From the NCBI GenBank assembly GCA_007116765.1, contig SKHV01000339.1, positions 1 through 11,376 of the forward strand: 11,376 bases of DNA. Direction: 5' to 3'. Made by a program: the position numbers and the translations under genes. Of the stretch, positions 1-6,378 are shown in pieces (position 1 is the first letter of the stretch; the number at the start of each line of letters is the position of its first letter). This stretch comes from Prolixibacteraceae bacterium (lineage in GTDB: Bacteria > Bacteroidota > Bacteroidia > Bacteroidales > Prolixibacteraceae). The notes below the pieces were generated by a model. That model worked only from the letters and a program-made list of their open reading frames with translations, was not told where the DNA came from and made no database searches.

Positions 1-1128
1 AGGGTGTATTTCCTATTAAGCTTGCCGCAAGCTTATTTATATCCGGTATATTTGGTCTGGCCTCAAATTTTGTGGATGCTCATGCCATTCTTAATTATTT
101 TCCTCTATTTAATTATTAATTATTTCTTCAAAAATAAAATATTGCGTTATTTGAATATTTCACATACAGTATTGGCTTTAGTTGTTGTGTTAGTTGGATA
201 TACTAAAAATGTCGAATACAAAATTGAAAAGCTACTAGCACTCGATAGCGAAATGTATTTTGGCAACTATGGACGGGCAAAGCAGTTGGCAGATGAATAT
301 AAGCTTGAAAGTACTGTAGGAGCATATTTTCATAATTTAATCAATGCGCATCTGGGGTTGTTAGCCGATGATTTTCTTGAAGTCAATCAAACCGGGCCGC
401 AAGGTTTGTTCCTTCAGGTTGACAATCGACAAAATTACATGACCATACTTTTCAGCAATGAATTGTATTACTTCTTAGGTGATGTAAACGGCTCGCAACA
501 TTCTGCACTATTAGGGATGATTTTTGCACCCAATGAGTATACTTCGAGGCTGTTGCGCCGGCTTGTACATATCAATATCATTAATGGAGAATATGCGCTA
601 GCTCAAAAATACATCGATTTGCTTAAGCAAACACTTTTTCATCGGGAATGGGCTGCTAGAATGGAGCAATATCTTTATAACGAAGAACTTTGTAATAATA
701 CTTTGTGGATTAGCCAGAAACGTAAATTAGTACCCGATTCTAAAATCCTCAGGCGCCCTAACGACTTCGAAAAATCGATGCACTTATTACTTGACAAATG
801 CGATAATGAAAATGCCTTGAATTATTTATTGTGTTATTACTTGCTCAATAAAGATATTGAAAGTTTTGCCCGCATATATTTTACTTCAAATGCACAAAAG
901 ACAAATCGTATACCTCATGTTTACCAGCAGGCATTACTAATATATTACATCAATAATCAGCATTTGGAGATATGGAAAAATCTTAACATTGATAAAAATG
1001 TAATGGTCAATTTTGAAAAATACACCCAAGTATTTGAAGAAAACAGGGGGCGCGGCGACAATTTAATGCCTGAGTTTGGTAATACTTATTGGTTTTATTA
1101 TCATTATGCTAATGTTCAAATCAGATAA
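1..1128 (+). CDS. DUF6057-like membrane protein with TPR-like C-terminal half (copy A, 5'-truncated)
   Basis: The frame is open from the first base, and the GTG at 4 is probably not the true start. The downstream paralogue at 2626-4416 aligns over this whole stretch and has about 228 more N-terminal residues containing further membrane helices. Numbering from the codon at 4, there are hydrophobic helices near residues 22-42 and 52-66. A soluble, alpha-helical, probably TPR-like region follows from about residue 75 to the end. The best conserved block relative to the paralogue is residues 194-227 (NGEYALAQKYIDLLK... ending YLYNE), with about 24 of 34 positions identical by eye. YYLLNKD (278-284) and the aromatic C-terminus FGNTYWFYYHY (358-368) are also shared. 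The stop codon lies inside the start region of the next gene, so the two are probably translationally coupled. The family name is from memory and its function is unknown. The order of membrane helices and soluble domain fits an inner-membrane protein, but orientation is not proven. Confidence 0.85.
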   Translation, partial: RVYFLLSLPQAYLYPVYLVWPQILWMLMPFLIIFLYLIINYFFKNKILRYLNISHTVLALVVVLVGYTKNVEYKIEKLLALDSEMYFGNYGRAKQLADEYKLESTVGAYFHNLINAHLGLLADDFLEVNQTGPQGLFLQVDNRQNYMTILFSNELYYFLGDVNGSQHSALLGMIFAPNEYTSRLLRRLVHINIINGEYALAQKYIDLLKQTLFHREWAARMEQYLYNEELCNNTLWISQKRKLVPDSKILRRPNDFEKSMHLLLDKCDNENALNYLLCYYLLNKDIESFARIYFTSNAQKTNRIPHVYQQALLIYYINNQHLEIWKNLNIDKNVMVNFEKYTQVFEENRGRGDNLMPEFGNTYWFYYHYANVQIR

Positions 1129-2602
1129 ATACATAATCAATATACCATTTTTGCTATTGTGTTTGTTTACTATAGCATGCAGTAATTATTCAGTCGATAA
1201 TTACAAGGAGATTGATAGCTACCCATCGATTTATCCCGATTATACCGACATTACAATTCCTTACAATATTGCACCTTTAAACTTCCTTTTTACCGATAAT
1301 ATTGAACAATATGAGCTATTGGTTCAGGGAGAACATGGCTCGTTGAAAATAAGAGGGAAGAACGCTGTAAGGTTCAGAATGTCATCATTTAAGAATATTG
1401 TTGAGCGTCATAAAAACAGCACATTAACAATTACAGTCTTTGTAAAGATTGACAATGAGTGGATTAAATACAAGCCTTTTGCATGGAGCGTGTCGTCGTA
1501 TCCGGTTGATAATTACTTGACTTATAGGCTAATTGAGCCTGCTTATGAAGTTTGGAACGAAATTCAAATTGCCGAACGCAATGTGAGTAACTTTACTGAA
1601 CGCATTATTGCTGCAAACAATATGGCCGATGGCTCTTGCATGAACTGTCATATAAGTAACAAAAATATTCCTGAATCATCGTTTTTTCATATACGACATC
1701 AAACTGGTGGGGGAACAGTGGTGTACCAACACGGAGAGCTTCGGAAAATTGATACTCGCACTGAAAATACTTTGTCAGCAGGAGTATATGGCAGCTGGCA
1801 TCCAGGCGGAAGATACATCGCATTTTCAACCAACGAAATTATTCCCGAGTTTTACTCTACTCACGATAGACGCATGGAAGTTTACGATACCTCTTCAGGC
1901 TTAATTATACTCGATTTAGAGCGAAATGAAGTATTCTCAGCGCCTTCAATAGACCGTGCCGCTTATTTTGAAACCTTCCCCGAGTTTTCTGCCGATGGGA
2001 AAACGCTTTATTTTTGTGTGACCGATTCGCTTACTTTGCCTGAGGAATATGAGAAACTGAAATACAGTTTGTGTGCAGTTTCTTTTGACCCTGAAAGTGG
2101 CCGCATTGGGAGCAAAATTGATACGTTGTTCGACTCATCGCTTCACAACAAAACAGTCAGCCAGCCTCGGGTTTCGCCCGACGGCAAATACATCATGATT
2201 ACTGTTTTTGAATACGGAACCTTTCCGGTTTGGCATCCCGATGCCCGTTTGTACCTGATCGATACTCAAACTTCAGAAATACTCAAACTGCCAGAAGTAA
2301 ATAACAACGATAAATATTCCAATTCACATCATTCGTGGTCAAGCAATAGTAGGTGGTTTGTTTTTGCAAGTAAGCGCGACAATGGGATGTACGGGAAACC
2401 CTATTTCTCATTCATAGATGAAAATGGACAGGCACATAAACCATTTGTGCTTCCACAGAGAAATCCCGAGTTTTATCATTATTTTCACAAATCGTATAAT
2501 ATACCTGAACTTTTTTCTAAATCGAACAAGTTTAATGCATTAGACGTTGAACGAATATTTAAAAGTAAAGCCGAAACGGTTAAGTTTGTTGGGAAAGAAT
2601 AA
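1106..2602 (+). CDS. Lipoprotein with c-type heme motif and PD40/TolB-like beta-propeller (copy B)
   Basis: I chose the ATG at 1106 (498 aa). ATG 1112 is equally possible, while the in-frame TTG at 1076 would put unrelated residues before the signal peptide. The N-terminus has Lys 5 and 8, a hydrophobic core and Cys25 after FTIA, which fits a type II lipoprotein signal. Residues about 40-140 form a domain with PDYTDITIP and IAPLNF (54-68 region). CMNCH at 178-182 (bases 1637-1651) is a canonical c-type heme attachment site, with FHIR and a His at 195 just downstream. The rest carries propeller-like repeats: WHPGGRYIAF (231-), FSADGKTLYFC (295-), VSPDGKYIM (357-) and SSNSRWFVF (412-). WHP occurs at 231 and 376, and Cys304 and Cys323 are matched in the paralogue. 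It overlaps the preceding gene by 23 nt. It is probably a periplasm-facing lipoprotein. A redox or heme-sensing role is inference, and no enzymatic activity can be assigned. Confidence 0.88.
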   Translation: MLMFKSDKYIINIPFLLLCLFTIACSNYSVDNYKEIDSYPSIYPDYTDITIPYNIAPLNFLFTDNIEQYELLVQGEHGSLKIRGKNAVRFRMSSFKNIVERHKNSTLTITVFVKIDNEWIKYKPFAWSVSSYPVDNYLTYRLIEPAYEVWNEIQIAERNVSNFTERIIAANNMADGSCMNCHISNKNIPESSFFHIRHQTGGGTVVYQHGELRKIDTRTENTLSAGVYGSWHPGGRYIAFSTNEIIPEFYSTHDRRMEVYDTSSGLIILDLERNEVFSAPSIDRAAYFETFPEFSADGKTLYFCVTDSLTLPEEYEKLKYSLCAVSFDPESGRIGSKIDTLFDSSLHNKTVSQPRVSPDGKYIMITVFEYGTFPVWHPDARLYLIDTQTSEILKLPEVNNNDKYSNSHHSWSSNSRWFVFASKRDNGMYGKPYFSFIDENGQAHKPFVLPQRNPEFYHYFHKSYNIPELFSKSNKFNALDVERIFKSKAETVKFVGKE

Positions 2603-2625
2603 AGCGGTTAAGATTATTAATTAAG

Positions 2626-4416
2626 ATGTTTAAAAGCAGATCAAGAATGAAAAGATTACTTAATGTCAGAATAATTACTCCTGTTGTTTTCAGCATTCTG
2701 GTGCTTTTTTTCTGGCAATTTGGATATCGGTATACTTTGTTTTTTCAAGAGCCATTGCAGCTGTTTTTGACAACAGGTAACTATTTCTGGGAAACCCTAA
2801 AACTACCTGCCGGTTTTGCGGGTTATTTAGGTGAGTTTTTCACTCAGTTTTATGTCATTCCTTTTGTTGGCCCACTCATTATTCTGTTTCTTTTGCTTTT
2901 ATTGCAGTTTTTAGTAGAGAAAATATTTTGCTTTTATAGTAATTCAAATAAGTGGTTTGTTTTAAGTTATTTGCCTTCGGTAATTTATTGCTTTGTGTTG
3001 AGTGACGAGTTTTATTTGCTGAGTGGCCTTATCGCAATTATTATTGCAACGGCTCTGTCGCTTTTTGCAATTCACATTCGTAATGGGAAAACACGTGCGG
3101 TGTCAATAAGTGCTTTAATAATTGTGGCTTATTTTATTTCGGGAGGAGCATTTTTTATTTTCTTGTTCACCGTATTGGTAGCTGAATTCATAGGCAGAAA
3201 AAAGAGACAAAATTATTCTAAAGCTCCAATTGTATTACTTGTTTTATGGCTTATTATTTCAATTGTTATTCCTGTTTTAATTCGTAATTATTACGATCCG
3301 GTACCTTTAAGGCAGGCATTTGTCAGCGACAGGTTTCATAAAATATCAACAGTATTGCCATTTCCATCATTAATTATGTGGATTTTAATTCCGGCTCTTC
3401 TGTGGATTTCTGCTTTTTTTTCAAAAGGGATTACACATAATGCTTTAGTGAATAGAATTGCTCAGTTGCTAATTTTATTTGTTGTGGCTTATAGCAGCTA
3501 TAAGCAATTTCCTAACCCTAATGCCGAAAAAGTAAAGCAATACGATTATTACGTGAGGCATCAGCAGTGGGAAAAGATTATTGAGCTTGCTGAAAAGGAT
3601 TTGCCACGTAATGCGTTTGCGGTGAATTATTTGAATTTAGCATTGGTTAAAACCAATCAATTGGGCAATCGTCTTTTTGAGTTCCGTCAGTTAGGAAGCG
3701 CAGGTCTTTTCCTACCATACGATCGTGAACATTTGAGTAGCGTATTTGGTAACGAAGCTTTGTATCATGTAGGTTTAGTAAATGCCTCGCAGCAATACAT
3801 GTTCGAAGGTATGGAAGCAATCCCCGATTTGCGAAAATCGACCCGTGCTTTAAAGCGCCTTACCGATGTGGCGATGATAAACGGTGATTACGCACTGGCA
3901 TCAAAATATATTGATTTGTTGAAGAATACCTTGTTTTATAAAAAGTGGGCTCAAAATGCCGAATTATACCTGTACAACGAATTAAAAATAAACACACACC
4001 CTGATTGGGGCATTAAACGAACAATTAGGCCGCAGAGCGATTATTTTTTCTCAGTCCATAATATCGATGTAATACTTTTATCATTGTTGCACGACAACCC
4101 TAATAATCGCTTGGCTTTTGAGTATTTGATGTCGTATTATCTGCTGAATAAAGACTTAGGAAGTTTTATGCGCTATGTGTCCTTGGGTCATGCATTCGAT
4201 TATCAATATCTACCCCGCTCATGTCAGGAGGCAGTTCTTTATGTGCTTGGTCTTCAGTCGCGAGAGGCCGTTCAGGACAATCCTTACCCGATTAACCCGC
4301 AGACTACCCAAAGATTGAACAGCTATGTTAATATATATACCAGCTATCCCGATGCTGAAATGCGACTAAAAAACGATTTTGGAGATACTTTCTGGTATTA
4401 TTTCCATTATCGTTAA
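2626..4416 (+). CDS. DUF6057-like polytopic membrane protein with TPR-like C-terminal half (copy A')
   Basis: This is the full-length paralogue (596 aa) of the truncated first gene. Start is ATG 2626, 23 nt after the previous stop; ATG 2647 (MKRLLN) is a plausible alternative. Predicted membrane helices lie near residues 17-38, 76-97, 109-127, 130-150, 160-186, 200-219, 246-265 and 279-292. The segment between the first two helices (LFLTTGNYFWETLKLPAGF onward to FFTQFY) looks like the signature I associate with DUF6057 proteins. Residues about 300-596 are soluble and helical, with paired-helix spacing suggestive of TPR or SEL1-like repeats. The strongest block is 419-452 and the tail is FGDTFWYYFHYR. 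The soluble half is better conserved between the two copies than the membrane half. Constant pairing with the heme-motif lipoproteins suggests a shared complex at the membrane. This is inference, as no catalytic motif is visible. Confidence 0.9.
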   Translation: MFKSRSRMKRLLNVRIITPVVFSILVLFFWQFGYRYTLFFQEPLQLFLTTGNYFWETLKLPAGFAGYLGEFFTQFYVIPFVGPLIILFLLLLLQFLVEKIFCFYSNSNKWFVLSYLPSVIYCFVLSDEFYLLSGLIAIIIATALSLFAIHIRNGKTRAVSISALIIVAYFISGGAFFIFLFTVLVAEFIGRKKRQNYSKAPIVLLVLWLIISIVIPVLIRNYYDPVPLRQAFVSDRFHKISTVLPFPSLIMWILIPALLWISAFFSKGITHNALVNRIAQLLILFVVAYSSYKQFPNPNAEKVKQYDYYVRHQQWEKIIELAEKDLPRNAFAVNYLNLALVKTNQLGNRLFEFRQLGSAGLFLPYDREHLSSVFGNEALYHVGLVNASQQYMFEGMEAIPDLRKSTRALKRLTDVAMINGDYALASKYIDLLKNTLFYKKWAQNAELYLYNELKINTHPDWGIKRTIRPQSDYFFSVHNIDVILLSLLHDNPNNRLAFEYLMSYYLLNKDLGSFMRYVSLGHAFDYQYLPRSCQEAVLYVLGLQSREAVQDNPYPINPQTTQRLNSYVNIYTSYPDAEMRLKNDFGDTFWYYFHYR

Positions 4417-4436
4417 TTTGTTAAAGTATAAATAAG

Positions 4437-5879
4437 ATGATTATGCGTTATATCTTTTTAATTTTTATTGCTGTATTATTTGTTTCGTGTACGGGTAAAC
4501 CCCAAAATGCAAAACCGCTAAACGAATATCCCGATATTTTTCCTGATTATACTTTTGTGACTATACCTTCAAAAATAGCCCCGCTCAACTTTGAAGTGAA
4601 GGATGATGGAAAGCGCTTCTTTGTTTTGGTTGAGGGTGAAAGCAGTAGTATAACAGCCTCGGGCAAGAGATTCATTCAGTTTAGTGAGAGAAAATGGCAG
4701 AAATTGCTTGCTGAAAACAACCTCTTAACCTTTACTGTATGGAGTAAAAGCAGCAAGGAGTGGATGCAATACAAACCTTTCGATGTTAGTGTGAAGACTG
4801 AGCCTGTCGACTCTTATTTAACATACCGAAGAATAGCTCCGGGTTATCAAGTGTGGAGCAGCATGGGTATTTATCAAAGAGAATTAAGTTCATTTAGAGA
4901 AGACGAAATTGTATCGAATCGCTTATTTCCCGGCTCATGTGTAAACTGTCATGCGTTTAATTCAAACGATGCAAATAGCATGATGTTTCATCTCCGCGGC
5001 AACAATGGCGGTACTTATTTTGTGAGCGATACTTCGGTTTTTAAAGTGAACTCAAAGCCTGAGCAACTATATTCAGGTTTCCAGTATCCCTATTGGCATC
5101 CTTCAGGCCAATATGTGGCCTTTTCCATAAACAATACCGCGCAGGCGTTTCATGCTGTTGCCGATAAGAGAATCGAGGTTTTCGATTCCGAATCGGATGT
5201 AGTGGTTTACGATGTGCATAATAACAAAGTAGTAGCCACCCCCCTGTTGATGTCGGGTGAGTGGTTCGAAACGTTTCCTTCCTTTTCACCCGATGGGATG
5301 TATTTGTATTTCTGCACATCGAAAGCTACACCGATGCCAGAAAACTATAAGGAAGTGAAATACAATTTGTGTCGCATAGCCTTTGATGCAAAAACCGGCA
5401 CTTTCGGGCAGGAGGTCGATACCCTTGTAAGGGTTGCAGATACAAACATGAGCGTAACTTTTCCACGTATTTCACCCGATTGTAAATGGCTACTATTTAC
5501 TTTATCAGACTATGGGAACTTTTCAATCTGGCATCCCGAAGCCGATCTTTACATGCTGAATCTCGAAACAGGAGAATACTGTCCATTAGAAGCTGCTAAC
5601 AGCGAAGACACTGAAAGTTATCATTCCTGGTCGTCAAATTCAAGGTGGGTAGTATTTAGCAGCCGAAGAGTGAATGGACTTTATACTATGCCTTATATTG
5701 TTTATATTAATGAACATGGAGAAGCCGAAAAACCATTCTTGCTGCCGCAAAAAAGTCCCGATTATTATAAAAACTCTTTTTACTCGTTTAATATTCCTGA
5801 ATTTGTAAATGGGAAAGTGAATGTTTCGGTTCGGAATATTGAGAATGCATTCAACTCAGAAGGCCTAAAGGTCAAATAA
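4437..5879 (+). CDS. Lipoprotein with c-type heme motif and PD40/TolB-like beta-propeller (copy B')
   Basis: This 480-aa protein starts at ATG 4437 (ATG 4443 is possible), 20 nt after the preceding stop. The signal is short: Arg4, a hydrophobic core, and Cys18 after LFVS, fitting a lipoprotein. The N-terminal domain repeats the pattern of copy B (PDYTFVTIP and IAPLNF, about 36-52). CVNCH at 168-172 (bases 4938-4952) is a c-type heme attachment motif. The FHLR His185 lies 13 residues after the motif His, as in copy B. Propeller-like repeats follow: WHPSGQYVAFS (220-), FSPDGMYLYFC (283-), ISPDCKWLLF (345-) and SSNSRWVVF (399-). A second WHP is at 365-367. Cys293 and Cys312 have the same 19-residue spacing as in copy B. 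It is the last gene of the A-B-A'-B' operon, followed by a probable terminator. The electron partner, if any, cannot be identified here. A non-redox structural role for the heme, or heme sensing, is also possible. Confidence 0.9.
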   Translation: MIMRYIFLIFIAVLFVSCTGKPQNAKPLNEYPDIFPDYTFVTIPSKIAPLNFEVKDDGKRFFVLVEGESSSITASGKRFIQFSERKWQKLLAENNLLTFTVWSKSSKEWMQYKPFDVSVKTEPVDSYLTYRRIAPGYQVWSSMGIYQRELSSFREDEIVSNRLFPGSCVNCHAFNSNDANSMMFHLRGNNGGTYFVSDTSVFKVNSKPEQLYSGFQYPYWHPSGQYVAFSINNTAQAFHAVADKRIEVFDSESDVVVYDVHNNKVVATPLLMSGEWFETFPSFSPDGMYLYFCTSKATPMPENYKEVKYNLCRIAFDAKTGTFGQEVDTLVRVADTNMSVTFPRISPDCKWLLFTLSDYGNFSIWHPEADLYMLNLETGEYCPLEAANSEDTESYHSWSSNSRWVVFSSRRVNGLYTMPYIVYINEHGEAEKPFLLPQKSPDYYKNSFYSFNIPEFVNGKVNVSVRNIENAFNSEGLKVK

Positions 5880-5912
5880 ATGTGTTCAATTCAAACATAA
5901 AATGCTTTAGAA

Positions 5913-5947
5913 ATACTTGCAATCGGTTGCAGGTGTATCATATTTTT
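5913..5947 (+). terminator. Probable weak intrinsic terminator of the four-gene operon
   Basis: The core stem is TTGCAA (5917-5922), loop TCGG and TTGCAG (5927-5932), with five Watson-Crick pairs and one G-T pair. It extends by C5916-G5933 and A5915-T5934, then weaker pairs out to 5913-5936. A run of five T (5943-5947) follows after a six-base gap. It sits 33 nt after the last stop codon, where an operon terminator is expected. The gap before the T-run and the modest GC content make it weak. Its 3' arm overlaps the -33 element of the promoter candidate below, so one of the two calls may be spurious. Confidence 0.45.
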
Positions 5948-5956
5948 ATATATTTG
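5926..5956 (+). promoter_or_regulatory. Bacteroidota-type promoter candidate for susCD
   Basis: GTTG (5926-5929), a 19-nt spacer and TATATTTG (5949-5956) match the known Bacteroidota primary sigma consensus TTTG-N19-TAnnTTTG with one -33 mismatch and an exact -7 element. Transcription would begin near 5961-5964, giving a leader of about 415 nt before the susC start. The spacing is what makes this more than an AT-rich coincidence, but no transcript data are available. Confidence 0.5.
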
Positions 5957-5969
5957 TGAACATTATTCG

Positions 5970-5989
5970 TAGGTTTAATATATAACCTA
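5970..5989. repeat. Inverted repeat TAGGTT-N8-AACCTA
   Basis: Perfect 6-bp arms at 5970-5975 and 5984-5989 are separated by TAATATAT. It begins about 14 nt after the -7 element of the better promoter candidate, at or just after the predicted transcription start. It could be an operator-like dyad or the first hairpin of the leader RNA. Short dyads occur by chance, so the functional reading is weak. Confidence 0.4.
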
Positions 5990-5997
5990 TGATGGTT

Positions 5998-6010
5998 CAT
6001 TGAATCAATG
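5998..6010. repeat. Small hairpin CATTG-AAT-CAATG
   Basis: Perfect 5-bp arms with a 3-nt loop lie 8 nt after the TAGGTT/AACCTA dyad. In the predicted leader RNA the two would form adjacent small hairpins. The stem is weak and AT-rich. Confidence 0.3.
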
Positions 6011-6044
6011 TGTTTTAAAAAGTTTTAACAGATTTTTTAATAGT

Positions 6045-6075
6045 GTTGTGTAGTATGATGTTTTAGGTGCGTTTG
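6045..6075 (+). promoter_or_regulatory. Second, weaker promoter candidate for susCD
   Basis: GTTG (6045-6048), a 19-nt spacer and TGCGTTTG (6068-6075) resemble the same consensus with one mismatch in each element (TG instead of TA in the -7 box). It would shorten the leader to about 300 nt. Chance matches are expected in such AT-rich DNA, so I rank it below the 5926-5956 site. Confidence 0.2.
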
Positions 6076-6099
6076 GATGCCAATTCAGTTTTAGCACCT
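6065..6099. repeat. Nested stem-loop in the susC leader
   Basis: The outer arms AGGTGC (6065-6070) and GCACCT (6094-6099) are perfectly complementary over 6 bp. Inside them TTGG (6073-6076) and CCAA (6080-6083) form a second 4-bp stem around ATG. The outer stem is the most GC-rich pairing in the gap. No T-run follows at once, so it is not a standard terminator. It overlaps the weaker promoter candidate. Confidence 0.4.
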
Positions 6100-6331
6100 T
6101 AGTGGGAAGAATTCATTGTTTTTCAGTCTGTTTTGTTTCTATTATGATGAGAAAGGTAAATTTTGCCTGTTCTTTATAACTAGTTGTGTTTTTATTTATT
6201 AAAATAGAAATATGAAGAAGGAAATTTAATGTCATCAAGTGAATTGCAATATAAATAAACCTATTTTTTAAAATAAATGGATTTAAAAGTATAGATTATT
6301 ATAAAGGTAGTTTATTGCTTTTGAGTCTGAA

Positions 6332-6363
6332 TTAATTTTTTTAAAACTATTTAATTTTTTTAA
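6332..6363 (+). repeat. Perfect 13-bp direct repeat just upstream of susC
   Basis: The 13-mer TTAATTTTTTTAA occurs at 6332-6344 and again at 6351-6363, 19 nt apart start to start. The second copy ends 15 nt before the susC ATG. The susC start has no recognisable Shine-Dalgarno sequence, so a U-rich, unstructured leader end may help ribosome binding, as is common in Bacteroidota. It could also bind a regulator. Low sequence complexity tempers the call. Confidence 0.6.
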
Positions 6364-6378
6364 CTTAACTATTAAACT

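Larger units (their letters stand above)
1..5879 (+). repeat. Diverged tandem duplication of a two-gene module (A-B, A'-B')
   Basis: Unit 1 is 1-2602 (5' end outside the window) and unit 2 is 2626-5879. Gene order and strand are preserved. The similarity is clear at protein level but not as long nucleotide repeats, so the duplication is old. Both lipoproteins keep the lipid-attachment Cys, the CxxCH motif, a His 13 residues later, two WHP motifs and a Cys pair 19 residues apart. Both membrane proteins keep the NG(E/D)YALA.KYIDLLK block and an aromatic FG(N/D)T(Y/F)W tail. Further copies may lie upstream of the window. Confidence 0.85.
5880..6378. other. 499-nt gene-free, AT-rich region: operon end plus long leader of susC
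   Basis: I see no credible coding sequence, tRNA or rRNA here on either strand. The region contains a terminator-like hairpin, one good and one weaker promoter candidate, three short inverted repeats, a pair of GTTTTAA repeats 10 nt apart (6012-6018 and 6022-6028), and a 13-bp direct repeat before the susC ATG. These parts are listed separately. A small RNA or a structured 5' untranslated region is possible, but I recognise no known riboswitch class. Confidence 0.7.

Noticed and set aside
4..6. GTG as the true start of the first gene
   Set aside because: The paralogue at 2626-4416 continues about 228 residues further N-terminal with more membrane helices, and this frame is open to the first base, so the gene is cut by the window edge.
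1076..1105. TTG at 1076 as the start of the first lipoprotein gene
   Set aside because: It adds ten residues encoded inside the conserved C-terminus of the preceding gene and puts an extra hydrophobic stretch before the signal peptide. ATG 1106 or 1112 gives a normal lipoprotein signal like that of the paralogue.
5041..5319. Reverse-strand open frame of 92 codons, and similar ones at 1605-1829, 6432-6740, 8593-8886, 8917-9102, 10100-10360 and 10531-10725
   Set aside because: Each lies fully inside a well-supported + strand gene and shows no recognisable domain or own regulatory signal; they are antisense shadows. The short + frames at 1707-1904 and 9092-9277 are shadows too.
1106..5879. Cytochrome cd1 nitrite reductase (NirS-like) for the heme-motif propeller proteins
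   Set aside because: Only the broad layout of heme c plus propeller is shared. The propeller is PD40/TolB-like, and the neighbours are not denitrification or heme d1 genes.
6065..6099. Nested stem-loop as an intrinsic terminator or known riboswitch
   Set aside because: No T-run follows the outer stem directly, and I recognise no conserved core of a known riboswitch class.
6132..6165. Promoter-like TTTG (6132-6135) and TAAATTTTG (6157-6165)
   Set aside because: The spacing is too long and the -7 box has an extra base. The 5926-5956 candidate fits the consensus better.
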